Positions 19,295 to 28,810 of a stretch of DNA of 64,000 nucleotides are shown here, piece by piece; position 1 is the stretch's first letter; each line of letters starts with the position of its first letter. Where the stretch lies: contig DATBKT010000132.1 in the NCBI GenBank assembly GCA_036555705.1, forward strand, positions 83,223 through 147,222. Direction: 5' to 3'. The notes beneath the pieces are model-generated. The model ran no database searches, was not told the origin of the DNA, and saw only the letters and a program-made list of their open reading frames with translations. This stretch comes from JARBAU01 sp029237525. GTDB taxonomy: Archaea > Thermoproteota > Nitrososphaeria > Nitrososphaerales > Nitrososphaeraceae. A program made the translations under genes and the position numbers.

Positions 19295-19996
19295 ATGGTC
19301 TGTCCGCGGCTGGGTAATCGTAATAGTCAGTCTCTCAGTAACATGATAAATCTTGCTGCGGATTATGGATGGGGTCCAGGTACGTTATTACTGCTTTTCT
19401 TTATATGCATTGTGACCACGATAGTAATGGTATTTGTTATTATATCATCTACTTCCTATAGGTTTAAGGTGCAAAGCTTTGCATCAAAGACAAGACATCA
19501 CCCAGAAACATATTGGGCGATTGGAGTTGCGTTGCTGTTGGTCTATTTGTGGGTTGTGAGCTACCCTTGGATGCCTCCAGTGGCATTCTCTTCAGCAAAC
19601 AAAGTTGGAACCTCTCACAATCCTAGCGATCATATCAAGGTTGTAAATATATCCGCAGGTCAGTGGTTTTGGTTAATGAACGAACAGAATAGCGGACCAT
19701 TAAAGGCTGGACAACCAGCTTACATCACGGTGAAAGCCGGACAAACAATAAAATTCATTGCTCACTCTGTCGATGTCAATCACGGATTAGGTGTTTTCGA
19801 CGGTCCCTCTGACGGATCTCCGCTGATGTTTCAAATGCAAGTAATCCCCGGATCCGATAATGTATTTTTATTCACATTTAAACATCCTGGGATATATCTG
19901 GTAAGATGTTTGGAATATTGCGGCTATGCGCACCCTTATATGACATCTCAAATAAAAGTAATCTCCTCAAGCTCGAATTCAGGGATATCGACATAG
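19295..19996 (+). CDS. coxB: Cytochrome c oxidase subunit II (CuA)
   Basis: A 233-residue protein with two transmembrane helices (about 30-51 and 73-92) and an external cupredoxin domain. The binuclear CuA centre is intact: His163 (DVNHGLG), then Cys205, Cys209, His213 and Met216 in CLEYCGYAHPYM, the C-x3-C-x3-H-x2-M pattern. The aromatic QWFW electron-entry patch is at 123-126. It accepts electrons from the upstream cupredoxin or another small carrier and passes them to subunit I. It sits 15 bases after the cupredoxin and 31 bases before coxA. The length is typical of compact archaeal forms. Confidence 0.93.
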   Translation: MVCPRLGNRNSQSLSNMINLAADYGWGPGTLLLLFFICIVTTIVMVFVIISSTSYRFKVQSFASKTRHHPETYWAIGVALLLVYLWVVSYPWMPPVAFSSANKVGTSHNPSDHIKVVNISAGQWFWLMNEQNSGPLKAGQPAYITVKAGQTIKFIAHSVDVNHGLGVFDGPSDGSPLMFQMQVIPGSDNVFLFTFKHPGIYLVRCLEYCGYAHPYMTSQIKVISSSSNSGIST

Positions 19997-20027
19997 TTCC
20001 CAAAATGTTATGGGGTAAGTAAAGTAA

Positions 20028-21764
20028 ATGTTGAAAAAGGATCAAGATCGGTATCCTCAAGAACCACCTCAATTACCACAGTATGATATCTCATCTGATC
20101 TCAAGAAATTGGTAATTTTATTTATTGGTATAATGCTGGCAAACTTCGTAATTGCAGGTGTTTGTGCACTTGGAATGCGTATAATACAGCTTGGGGTGCC
20201 TCTTTCTGATCAACTACATTCTGCTCCACAAAATATATTGTTTTATGCTCTGCTAACATCCCATGGGCAGGCAATGTTTTTTGGTGTTATGTCCATGAAC
20301 ACAATGTGGTTTGGTTACTATGCCACTAGCAAGTGGGGCAGGAAACCATTGTCAAGTATGAAGTGGGCCAAGATTTCTTTAGGTGTTATGGAGGCAGGTA
20401 TAATACTCATCTTCATCTCACCTGTGTCCTCATTAGGCGTAGGTTGGTATAATCTCATGCCTCTGATTTTCCTGCCCGGCCAACCAAGTATAACATGGAG
20501 TGGAACAGCTGCTCAAATATTTCTAATTGCAGATGTTTTAGTTGGAATAGGGATTACTATTTTTTGTGTTATAATAGTAACTACATTGTTAAGCGGAAAG
20601 ATACCTGTTGGAACGCAGTTGTTTGCTTCAAGACATGGGGAGAGAGCTGCGAAAAAAGAAGGTGAAGATTATCCACAACAGGACTTGGACCACACACATA
20701 TGGCATATCTTCCCTCTGCGGTAAGATGGCTGGCTTTACTGGGAATTAATAGTTGGTTCACAAAGAAATTAAGAGATACAACACCAGCAGTACCTATCTT
20801 ACTAGTTGCAGCTTTTGTGACTGCTATGGTTCAATTAATTGGTAACCCAGGTCTTTTTTTTCAGCTCACACAAGGTTTTATCTCATTACAGCAGAGTTCC
20901 ACGACAATTGCCCTTGATTCAACTAATTGGCTGTTAACTAAAAATGCATGGTGGTTTTTCGGACATCCTATCGTGTACTTTCCATTATTGATCTTTCTTG
21001 GTGCTATGTACTATCTGACACCAAGATATGCAAAGGAGCGAGTGCAGTATAACAAATGGAATTACCGCCCTTGGCCATTCTATTTCATGTTTTCTATTCT
21101 TGTTTTTTCTCATCACGTATTTATGGATATGCCTAATCCTGTATGGCTTCAAATAATGGCACAAACTGCCTCTCTGGGCATAGTTTTCCCTTCTGCATTA
21201 ACGATTTTCACGGCCCTCCTGTTCATTTGGCGCTCGCAGATCTCCTGGAACATAACAACTAGATTTTTTCTGGCGGGACTTGCAGGATGGGCATTTGGCG
21301 GCTATCAGGGTGCAGAGATGGGGATGTGGGGGGCTGATATTTATCTACATAATACAATGGCTATGCCATCGCATATTCATCTCATGTTATTGTTAGGTCC
21401 CCTTCTTATGACCTTTGGAATCATTTATGCGATTTTTCCAGATCTTACGAAGAAGCATATGAGTAAGACGTTAGGAGAATGTCACTTTTGGTTAACGCTT
21501 TTTGGCGGTTTCGGTTTTGCATTATTATTCAATTATATCGGTATGCATGGAGCTATTCGTAGAGAGGCAGAAATTCCGGCAAGCTTCGACTGGGCAATGC
21601 CCTGGCTATTATTCTTCGCCTTGTGCATCGGGATTACTCAACTTATATTTGTATACAATGTCATACGAACATTAAGAAGAAAGCCAGACTCCTATGAGCT
21701 TGAAGAATATAATAGGCTACATTTAGCACCTACACGTATGGATATAAACGAAGGCGGAAGCTAG
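20028..21764 (+). CDS. coxA: Haem-copper oxidase subunit I
   Basis: A 578-residue polytopic protein with about twelve or more hydrophobic segments. Cofactor ligands are visible: His79 (LLTSHGQAM, low-spin haem), CuB His313 and Tyr317 in FGHPIVYF, the His362-His363 pair (FSHHVFMD), and His449/His451 in PSHIHLMLLLG. The catalytic HPxVY has Ile where A-type oxidases have Glu, so the D-channel glutamate is missing, as in B-type enzymes. It reduces oxygen to water and pumps protons at the end of the ammonia-oxidation chain. It follows coxB closely; no subunit III or haem-synthesis gene is nearby. The gene ends overlapping a small antisense ORF by three bases. Confidence 0.92.
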   Translation: MLKKDQDRYPQEPPQLPQYDISSDLKKLVILFIGIMLANFVIAGVCALGMRIIQLGVPLSDQLHSAPQNILFYALLTSHGQAMFFGVMSMNTMWFGYYATSKWGRKPLSSMKWAKISLGVMEAGIILIFISPVSSLGVGWYNLMPLIFLPGQPSITWSGTAAQIFLIADVLVGIGITIFCVIIVTTLLSGKIPVGTQLFASRHGERAAKKEGEDYPQQDLDHTHMAYLPSAVRWLALLGINSWFTKKLRDTTPAVPILLVAAFVTAMVQLIGNPGLFFQLTQGFISLQQSSTTIALDSTNWLLTKNAWWFFGHPIVYFPLLIFLGAMYYLTPRYAKERVQYNKWNYRPWPFYFMFSILVFSHHVFMDMPNPVWLQIMAQTASLGIVFPSALTIFTALLFIWRSQISWNITTRFFLAGLAGWAFGGYQGAEMGMWGADIYLHNTMAMPSHIHLMLLLGPLLMTFGIIYAIFPDLTKKHMSKTLGECHFWLTLFGGFGFALLFNYIGMHGAIRREAEIPASFDWAMPWLLFFALCIGITQLIFVYNVIRTLRRKPDSYELEEYNRLHLAPTRMDINEGGS

Positions 21765-21904
21765 AGTAGCGCAGTTATAATTGGCAAGCAATTGTTCAAA
21801 GCTATGTTCTCTATAGAGGTAACTATTCGCATTCTAAAGGTTCCATCAGGCATTTCAAATACGCCTACCTTGCCTACAGAAATTTCTATACATCCACATT
21901 CCAA
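21761..21904 (-). CDS. Small 47-residue protein convergent with coxA
   Basis: A TTG-started frame begins MECGCIEISVGKVGVFEMP and continues DGTFRMRIVTS. It has real protein character, with alternating beta residues and a CGC motif at the N-terminus that could bind a metal. A TTTTAAT element lies about 30 bases upstream on the same strand. Its stop overlaps the coxA stop by three bases. No family is recognised. Confidence 0.4.
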   Translation of the reverse strand: MECGCIEISVGKVGVFEMPDGTFRMRIVTSIENIALNNCLPIITALL

Positions 21905-22084
21905 GCTATTTTATTTTTGTGTCTCAATTATCCATTAAAAGGGCTTTTGTATGCTAATAGCGTCATTTCCTTTACCCAATACACGAATTCAATTTTGGAT
22001 CCTTCTAATCCTCAACATTAGTTTCAAAATAGAAACAAATCGAATGCCCATTATAGCTAGATATATCTATTTATCTTCTGATAC

Positions 22085-23026
22085 TCACTTTTGCTTTTTG
22101 GCCATGGACGAAATATGCTTGGCTCCTTTATTTCGAACCATCATTGCTACACCGACTATAATAATGCAACTTGCAATGATGGTCTGTGTCGTAATCCGTT
22201 CTTTGAAAATTAGCCAACCCAAGATTACTGCAACAATTGGTACTATATAAGCAAACGAATTAGCTATAGCTGGCGATTCCACCTTAAGTAACCAGAAGAA
22301 TTCTGCATAGCCTACTACTGTACATAAGAATATCAGATAACTGAATGCTATTATGGTGCTTGGCAAGTCGGAAATTGTGAATTGCTTAGTTTTAGATTCA
22401 TTAACTATAAAGCTTGTACCAAGCAATAGTACGCCTCCTACTAGCATCAAAATTCCTGCGGATGCCAATATGCTTATATGCAAATTACTTGACGACCTTG
22501 AGGAATAAATCGAACCAATAGCCCAGAATATGGAGCTCAAAGTAAGTGAGATGACACCTACCGGATTCAACGTTGAGTTCGTACTAAATGGATTTACCAG
22601 AATAATTAGACCAGCAAATCCAGCCACAAGACCAAATATTGTATTTCGAGTTAATTTTTGTTTCAAGGCAAGAGCTGCTAATAGTGCAATCCACAGTGGT
22701 ATTGTAGAATTTAACAATGCAGTCATCCCAGATGAGAGGTACTGCGCACCCCAGACCAATAATCCCTGACCTCCTAAGATTATAAAGATGGCAGCTATTG
22801 TGCCATCTTTCCAATGCCGTCTATCTATTGATTCGTGCCTGGTGCTTTTAGGTTCGTGAAAATAAAATACTATTAAGAGAGCGGCACCCGACACTGCAAA
22901 TCTGATCCCAAAAGCAAAAAGAGGAGGCATACTGGTTATTACTTCTTTTATGGCCAGGAAACTTGAGCCCCAGAGTATAGATAGGGTAATCAGAACTCCT
23001 AGTACCCCTACACGATTCGACAACAC
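22085..23026 (-). CDS. EamA/DMT-family transporter
   Basis: A 313-residue membrane protein with about ten hydrophobic helices in two repeated halves of five, the EamA (drug/metabolite transporter) layout. The first half begins LITLSILWGSSFLAIKEVI (about 13-31), with the family's WGxxF signature. The second half opens near residue 156 with SLTLSSIFWAIGSIYSSR. Helix ends carry GLLVWGAQYLSSG and AEFFWLLKV, common in the family. Members move amino acids, nucleotides, drugs or metabolites across the cytoplasmic membrane; the substrate cannot be told here. A short charged tail follows the last helix. Confidence 0.85.
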   Translation of the reverse strand: MLSNRVGVLGVLITLSILWGSSFLAIKEVITSMPPLFAFGIRFAVSGAALLIVFYFHEPKSTRHESIDRRHWKDGTIAAIFIILGGQGLLVWGAQYLSSGMTALLNSTIPLWIALLAALALKQKLTRNTIFGLVAGFAGLIILVNPFSTNSTLNPVGVISLTLSSIFWAIGSIYSSRSSSNLHISILASAGILMLVGGVLLLGTSFIVNESKTKQFTISDLPSTIIAFSYLIFLCTVVGYAEFFWLLKVESPAIANSFAYIVPIVAVILGWLIFKERITTQTIIASCIIIVGVAMMVRNKGAKHISSMAKKQK

Positions 23027-23548
23027 CGATTTATGAATTATAAATAAAGGCTATATACTTTCTAATCTTCATGATGATAATTACATTTAATAATTCGAAT
23101 CATAGTAACCCGATTTTTCGAAACAAATATTCTAGTTTAAGTTGTACGTAGATGAACTCCACCGTGGTTGGGAGTAATCCTGAACAAGCCAGATATTGCG
23201 ATTGCGATTCACCTTTGTAAATCACAGGTGGTAACATACTTTATCTGATCTCTTTGCATAGAACCATATTTCAAATTTATTGATTGCATCTCTTTTTCTT
23301 GAGACCATGCATTAGGCTTCATTCAGTGTTATATCAAAAGGTAAATAAAATCATATTTATTCTAGATTATTTATCTATCGGCAAGTCATTTGGAGGTGTT
23401 TTAGTACTTCTTAAAAAGCAAATCATAAATTGGAATATGACCGACCGGACATTAATACCAATATATTGACAACAATTATTGAGCTTTTCTAAAATACTTG
23501 GTAATACGAAGACTGTGGACATCGATTGCATAATCCAAGATTCATATG
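23027..23548. other. Gap between EamA and thrS
   Basis: Two 61-codon frames lie here on opposite strands and overlap each other; neither has convincing composition. No RNA gene or repeat was recognised. Confidence 0.35.
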
Positions 23549-25450
23549 TCACACCATTATTTGTGGTCTCTTTGATAGATGACTAGGTAGATTCAATCTT
23601 TGGTGAGGCTTATCCGCAATTTGGGTACGTATCTCCTCCACTAGATCTTTTAAGATGATGACCCTTTGCTTTCCCAAAACCCTATCACGAACTATCAACT
23701 TTTCCTCCTGCATTTCCTTGTCGCCAACTACTAATGTGTATCTTATCCACTCTGTTTCTGACTCTCGGATTTTCTTTGATACTGATTCCTCTCGATCATC
23801 TAAATCTGCTCTAATTTGCATATTACTGAGATAGTCTAGCATTTTCTCACAATATGGCATGTGTTGTTTTGCAACCGGAATTATCCGAACTTGAGTGTGG
23901 ATAAGCCATAATGGCAGGTTAGGTTTGTTCCCCATTCTCGAAGATTTAGCAGCCTTCTCTAATAGCGCGTATATAATTCGTTCTACGGCTCCACTAGGCG
24001 AGTTATGCAAAATTATCGGATACTTTATACTTCCATCCTCATCTACAAATTTGATATCATATCGTTCACCATTTTCCACATCGATCTGATCTGTCGATAG
24101 TGCTGATGCTTTATCCAAATTGTCTACGAAATTAAATTCCCATTTTAAAGTGAAGTAAAAAAAGCGATCTCGCCACATCTCAATTAAGACAGGCTTGCCA
24201 AATTTGGTAACAATTTCTCTGACGAAATCTTTATTTTCTTGATAGAATCCCTCAGTGAATCGTAATGCCATTTCAAGATCTTCTGTTATTGATAACCCTA
24301 ATCCATTTATTACATCCATTGACAAGTCGATCCTATTTAGAAATTCTTCCTTTGCCTGATTCATATCCTTACACAATGCGTGACAATCGGGCATACTAAA
24401 CGCCCTTAGACGTCGTAACCCGACTAGCTCCCCGCTCTTTTCTCTACGAAAGCTATATCTGCTGAGTTCGTATAGCCTAAGTGGCATATGTTTGTACGAC
24501 AACTGAAAGTCTTTGGCCATTAAGAACTGACCAAAGCAGGCTGCAAACCTTAGTATTAGTTTACGATTATTATCAGAGAGTATGCTATATTGACGGGCTG
24601 GAAACCTGTTAAAATAGCTTTCCATAGAAGGGTGTTTAGAATCATACATTATAGGAGTCTCTATTTCTATACCACCGTAGGCAATCACTCGATCAGTTAC
24701 GTATCTTTCTATCAAAGATTTCATTAGTCGGCCCTTAGGATAGAAACGCATGTTTCCTGCGTCCGATGCAGGTTCATAATCAGCTATAGACATTTTTTTC
24801 ATTAATTTCACGTGGGGAGGAACTTCATCGACAGTCCTTTTCTTCAAGGTTTCATAATTTGCGAGGACTTTGAGATTGACTTCCTCTTTATTGAATCTAT
24901 AATCACCAAGCGGTACAGTATCTCCATTGGGCCGCATTATGAACCAGGAAGATGTTAATCTCTCTTCTGCCTTTAGAGCTTGAGAGATATTGTCCTCAGA
25001 AATCTGAGCATTTGACTTTAAGACATTTAATGGTGATTCGCCTTTGGAAAGTACCCTGAAATTCTCAGCTAAGGGATGTCCTTTAACTTTGACATTAAAA
25101 GACTTGGTCCATCCAAAGGGAGCCCTGTAGACTTCGAATGATTTCCTTGCCGATGATTCTAGAGATTTCAGGAGCTCAAATGCAATTTTTGGACTGGCAA
25201 GATTTGAACTTAGATGAGAATATGGATAAATCAGTACTTTCTTGCTTTTCACCCGATCTAAATATCTGTGCATTTCTTCGATTGCCGCAGAAACCACTTC
25301 TTCATCATCACCGTTCTCCACTGTGATTAAATTCAATACGACATCTTCTATCCTTTGCTTACCATTCGAGCTGAGGTTCTCAGCTTCGTTAATTTCCTTT
25401 TCAATTGGTTCGTATTCTACAAAATCGGAATGAAGTTGTAATAGACGCAT
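23549..25450 (-). CDS. thrS: Threonyl-tRNA synthetase, archaeal type
   Basis: A 633-residue class II aminoacyl-tRNA synthetase. The N-terminal 145 residues (MRLLQLHSDFVEYEPIEKEI) are the archaeal editing domain, related to D-Tyr-tRNA deacylase, which removes mischarged serine. The catalytic core follows, with MYDSKHPSMESYFNRFPARQ, motif 2 (YSFRREKSGELVGLRRLRAF) and the Cys/His zinc-site region around SMPDCHALCKD. The C-terminal anticodon-binding domain starts near residue 530 (WLIHTQVRIIPVAKQHMPYC). It charges tRNA-Thr in the cytoplasm. Length and order are complete. Confidence 0.94.
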   Translation of the reverse strand: MRLLQLHSDFVEYEPIEKEINEAENLSSNGKQRIEDVVLNLITVENGDDEEVVSAAIEEMHRYLDRVKSKKVLIYPYSHLSSNLASPKIAFELLKSLESSARKSFEVYRAPFGWTKSFNVKVKGHPLAENFRVLSKGESPLNVLKSNAQISEDNISQALKAEERLTSSWFIMRPNGDTVPLGDYRFNKEEVNLKVLANYETLKKRTVDEVPPHVKLMKKMSIADYEPASDAGNMRFYPKGRLMKSLIERYVTDRVIAYGGIEIETPIMYDSKHPSMESYFNRFPARQYSILSDNNRKLILRFAACFGQFLMAKDFQLSYKHMPLRLYELSRYSFRREKSGELVGLRRLRAFSMPDCHALCKDMNQAKEEFLNRIDLSMDVINGLGLSITEDLEMALRFTEGFYQENKDFVREIVTKFGKPVLIEMWRDRFFYFTLKWEFNFVDNLDKASALSTDQIDVENGERYDIKFVDEDGSIKYPIILHNSPSGAVERIIYALLEKAAKSSRMGNKPNLPLWLIHTQVRIIPVAKQHMPYCEKMLDYLSNMQIRADLDDREESVSKKIRESETEWIRYTLVVGDKEMQEEKLIVRDRVLGKQRVIILKDLVEEIRTQIADKPHQRLNLPSHLSKRPQIMV

Positions 25451-25982
25451 TTGTTAGTTGAAGTGAAGTATGCAGGAGAGTGGGATTAAAGGCTTTGGAC
25501 CACGACGGACGTAATTTATCCGATGGTTATAGTTATATTTATTCCAAGGTCTGTAAGCATTAGCCAGAGTACTATAGTTCCAGGGCCTTAATCCAATTAT
25601 CTTGTGAAAGCCCTACAACTAGATATCATTCAAAGCTGAATTATTGGCCAGTAATATTCTATACAAATAAGGATTTTGAGTGTATGGAGATTGTAGTTAT
25701 GCAATAAGGTTCTTTGAATAAGACCGTAGTTATAGGTGATTAGACATCAAAAATTCATACTAAATGAAGTATCCTATCTGTCTGCTGCAAAAACATTATA
25801 AATGAATTGAATCGATCTGGAGCCAGCATTTGTTATATTTAACAGCGTAGGTTAACTGAAGGATTCCAAAATAAATTCCACATCTACTCTAATCCATATT
25901 GATTTCAATAATTAAAATTACAAATGAAGATCATATCCAAGATTAGTCAGTGAAGCATAAAAACAAGAAGAGTAATGATTGG
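25451..25982. other. 530-base gap, nothing recognised
   Basis: It contains the thrS promoter on the minus strand. I looked for tRNA-like D- and T-arm patterns and found none that fold convincingly. No gene-like frame. Confidence 0.35.
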
Positions 25983-26189
25983 TTATCCCCAACGAGCTCT
26001 CTCTGTTTCTCTATCTTCTTTAGTCTCCTTTTTCCACTCCTTATAATGAGTCCTACAAAGATATACCCTCTTGCCAGAGTTTACCATCAGACTAGTGGCC
26101 ATTGCCGCCTTCGAACCACTCATTGACCTTTCTGCCTTTTCGTCACAACCTTGAACGTCGCAGTTAATGCCCTTCTCGATTTTGCCCAT
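25983..26189 (-). CDS. Small zinc-binding protein
   Basis: A 68-residue basic protein with a probable zinc site: CDVQGC near the N-terminus and CRTHYKEWKK near residue 50. That gives the arrangement C-x4-C ... C-x2-H. The N-terminal MGKIEKGINCDVQGCDEKAE looks like a zinc-finger knuckle, and the tail is a charged helix (KETKEDRETERARW). The family seems typical of ammonia-oxidising archaea, but its role is unknown to me; RNA or DNA binding is a guess. The start is an ATG. Confidence 0.65.
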   Translation of the reverse strand: MGKIEKGINCDVQGCDEKAERSMSGSKAAMATSLMVNSGKRVYLCRTHYKEWKKETKEDRETERARWG

Positions 26190-26487
26190 TCAAATCGGAT
26201 TTTAATCCAGTAAAACTACTATTAAATAATTATGGTTTGTTTTTGTTTGAAATCAGATTCGCAGAGAAACCAAAAGTGAATGATTGGCAATATTATGAAC
26301 AATTACTACTTGTAGCTAACCACCATTCTAACTACTCTCAAGTATTTCGAAATCAAGTTTTTATGCGGGCTTTACTGGCCAAGACTTCACTGCCATGATG
26401 CTATGGAAATTATTTATGGTCATAAATTCATCGCATACAGTATTTATTAGTCGTGTATACGTTATCGCAGATGATACAATATTGCCT

Positions 26488-26952
26488 ATGAATCCCAATA
26501 GTGTACTTGTTGGTGGCTTTTCAAAGATTCTATTGGCCTTAGATGGCTCAGAATCATCTAGGGACGCTGCACACTATGCAATTGAGTTAGCCAATTGTAA
26601 CTCTGCACAATTAATCGCAATCACGGTACTTCATAAATCGTTATCATCTTATGGACTTGCTCCGGCCCCTAATGACTCTCAGTTAGATAAGGAAAAACGG
26701 GCATTGAAAGCTAAGGAGTGGTTCGAAAAGGTTACTCATGAGGCCGAATCCGCTCACATCACCTTCAGGACAGAATTGGTTGATACTCAATTGTCGGTTG
26801 AATCTGCCATAGTCGAGTATGCCGAAGAGGAAAAAGTAGATCTGATTGTAATGGGAACTAGAGGACTCTCAGGATTCAAACGACTTTTGTTAGGTAGTGT
26901 TGCATTGGGAGTAGCAACTTATTCTACATGCCCAGTTTTAATAATTAAGTAG
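26488..26952 (+). CDS. Universal stress protein (UspA)
   Basis: A 154-residue UspA-fold protein when started at the ATG at 26488, the usual size for the family. A 31-residue upstream extension to the ATG at 26395 is hydrophobic and atypical. The N-terminal strand KILLALDGSESSRDAA has the conserved VDGS-type nucleotide site. The C-terminus has MGTRGLSGFKRLLLGSVALG, the G-x2-G-x9-G(S/T) ATP-binding motif, and ends CPVLIIK. ATP-binding Usp proteins dimerise and act in stress survival. It is a single-domain, single-gene unit. Confidence 0.9.
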   Translation: MNPNSVLVGGFSKILLALDGSESSRDAAHYAIELANCNSAQLIAITVLHKSLSSYGLAPAPNDSQLDKEKRALKAKEWFEKVTHEAESAHITFRTELVDTQLSVESAIVEYAEEEKVDLIVMGTRGLSGFKRLLLGSVALGVATYSTCPVLIIK

Positions 26953-27231
26953 CTTGGTATTGCTGACACCACCAGACAATACTGAGGTGATAGCTTAGGG
27001 ATAGTGTATACCTACTCTTGCTTTTTCTATCTTGATTATACTCCTGGTCAAGTTCACGCAAAATAGTAGCAGCGAGAGTTATTTAGATATCCACCCTAAC
27101 ATTTGTGATGTTTATCACTTTATACCAAAATGATTAAAATAGATCTGAAAGTTTACTAGGATTATGCTGATTATGTTGCCATAGTTTCGCCGAGAAATAT
27201 TTATTATTGTGTTAGATTAAGACAATTAGAT

Positions 27232-27561
27232 TTGCCAAACAAATTACAGGTAAAAAAGCCTATTGTTAAATTCAAAGGCAAAAACAGCGTTGCAGCTAGA
27301 AATGGAAGAGGCTATTCTTTGAAAGAACTTTATGAGGCAGGGATAAAGAATTATCGTCATGCTAAAACTCATAGAATACCAGTGGATAAATTAAGAAACA
27401 CAAACTACAAAGAAAATGTCGATAGTTTACGAGATGTTACCAAAGCAATCCACGCACCAAAGAAAGTGGTAAGAGAAAAGCCTGCCGAAGACAAAAATGC
27501 AGCCAAGCCTAAGGTGATAAAGAAGAGAACCATTAGAAGAAAACTCATGCGTAACGACTGA
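27232..27561 (+). CDS. rpl13e: Ribosomal protein L13e
   Basis: A 109-residue, strongly basic protein from a TTG start. The core RNGRGYSLKELYEAGI (about 23-38) and the following HRIPVDKLRNTNYKENVDSL match the L13e signature (GRGFSxxELxEAGI ... xxxxVDxRRRxxxxExxxxL). The C-terminal third is Lys/Arg-rich (KKRTIRRKLMRND) and contacts rRNA. L13e is an archaeal/eukaryotic large-subunit protein kept in Crenarchaeota and Thaumarchaeota but missing in most Euryarchaeota, so it supports the taxonomic placement. Confidence 0.88.
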   Translation: MPNKLQVKKPIVKFKGKNSVAARNGRGYSLKELYEAGIKNYRHAKTHRIPVDKLRNTNYKENVDSLRDVTKAIHAPKKVVREKPAEDKNAAKPKVIKKRTIRRKLMRND

Positions 27562-27869
27562 TTTTGATTGCTGCGCAATTAGCTTGATTTGTAGTCTCTA
27601 AAAAATATTGGCATGATTTAAACATAAAAGAAAAACAATATACGCAGATGGAATTGGAGTATATAGGTACATACGATGTTTCACACACTTGATTTGCATG
27701 GTAAACGCATTTGGCGGGTCGGTATTGTCAGGCTATTGAGAATATTTCAGCAATCTGTTATGTCTATCGCATATTATCTTCAGAGATCGACTTGAACTTT
27801 CTTTTCTCATCAAAAAGTTTTTATCCATGAGCAGTTGGTTTAGACAGGAGTACAGACCACAGTAATTTA
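27562..27869. other. Gap after L13e
   Basis: No gene seen; it separates a plus-strand gene from a minus-strand one. Confidence 0.35.
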
Positions 27870-28061
27870 CTAGATATCTGATTTTCCTTGCCTTCCCTTG
27901 AATCTGAACAAAAGGCCACTAAAAACTAGTATTGCAGCCAGTGTAGATCCCACCACTGCCCTTTCCTTCGGAACGTGGGCTATTAACGATATTATAAATG
28001 ATATTATAAATGAGGCAATACTTGCTAAGGTCCAATTCTTAATATCGTGTGGCCAGTTCAT
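27870..28061 (-). CDS. Small membrane protein
   Basis: A 63-residue protein with two hydrophobic helices (about 11-28 and 34-51) separated by HVPKERA and a basic tail (RFKGRQGKSDI). A direct 12-base DNA repeat inside it (GATATTATAAAT twice) gives the residue repeat SFIISFIIS in helix 1. Function unknown. Confidence 0.45.
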   Translation of the reverse strand: MNWPHDIKNWTLASIASFIISFIISLIAHVPKERAVVGSTLAAILVFSGLLFRFKGRQGKSDI

Positions 28062-28585
28062 ATCGGATTACCCTATAAAGATGGTGTACTCGTAGAATAA
28101 CTTATGGTACTTGAATCAAGTTCAATTTCTATCTTTTTGAAATCAGATGATTAGATATCCTCTTTAACATGGCCTTATATCGGACACTTAATTTTACAAA
28201 TCTAATGAAAAGTGTTATTTGAAATAAACTTGAATAATTATGATGCAATTGAGATGCTTGGACCGAATCAAATTATATGTTGTTATGTTCCGGCCGCAGT
28301 TTTTCATGGATACATGGAGTATTACGTAACAACAAGGGTACAAATTGCATAGAAAATTCCACTGAGAACAGTGACAAGTAGTATTGTCGAGGAAATATGA
28401 AGATGTGCATTGAGTCTCTTACAGATCGCAAAGATTAGGTTAGGATGATATTGCTGATAACCGCCTCAATATATGTGAAAGTTTTATAGTTATCACAAAT
28501 TATCCGAATTTATAGCTTCATTTGATGTTTACACTAAATTTTTCATAATAGATCTTTTAATAAGCATGTTTTTTATACTCAAGCT
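28062..28585. other. Region upstream of the polyhistidine gene
   Basis: No intact gene. A hydrophobic minus-strand stretch around 28340-28430 looks like a single helix but lacks a start codon. A TTTTAATA element at 28555-28562 fits as TATA box for the ATG at 28586 (about 25 bases), predicting a leaderless or nearly leaderless mRNA. Confidence 0.4.
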
Positions 28586-28810
28586 ATGCAAAATTTAAGC
28601 AAAAACGTAGCGGTAACATTAACTGTTGTCGCAATAGCCGCAATGGTAGTGCTTTTTGCGTCTGGCCCTCTAGTGGGAAACGCACAAGCACACTATAAAC
28701 ATCACCACCACCATCATCACCACCATCATCACCACCATCATCACCACCATCATCACCACCATCATCACCACCACCACCACCACCATTACAAGAAGTATCA
28801 TAAAAACTAA
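28586..28810 (+). CDS. Exported polyhistidine protein (29 consecutive His)
   Basis: A 74-residue protein. Residues 1-35 form a signal peptide: a short basic N-region, a hydrophobic core (VAVTLTVVAIAAMVVLFA) and a cleavage-like NAQA/H junction. After cleavage the mature protein would be HYK, then 29 uninterrupted histidines (residues 39-67), then YKKYHKN. There is no other domain. Polyhistidine binds Cu, Ni, Zn and Co. In an organism whose ammonia monooxygenase, cupredoxins and oxidase need copper, an extracellular copper buffer or metal sponge is the simplest idea, but this is inference. The coding repeat is CAT/CAC with a 12-base period, so length may vary between strains. Confidence 0.8.
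   Translation: MQNLSKNVAVTLTVVAIAAMVVLFASGPLVGNAQAHYKHHHHHHHHHHHHHHHHHHHHHHHHHHHHHYKKYHKN
28700..28786 (+). repeat. CAT/CAC microsatellite encoding the His tract
   Basis: A 29-codon run of CAT and CAC, mainly repeats of CATCACCACCAT (12-base period) ending in a pure CAC run. Such arrays change length by slippage or unequal recombination. The mixed codons suggest it is under protein-level selection or grew from a 12-base unit. Confidence 0.85.

Noticed and set aside
23284..23552. Two overlapping 61-codon frames on opposite strands
   Set aside because: Poor protein character on both; neither has a promoter or known motif.
28340..28480. Hydrophobic minus-strand frame resembling one membrane helix
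   Set aside because: Stops shortly upstream, no start codon, no second element to support a gene.
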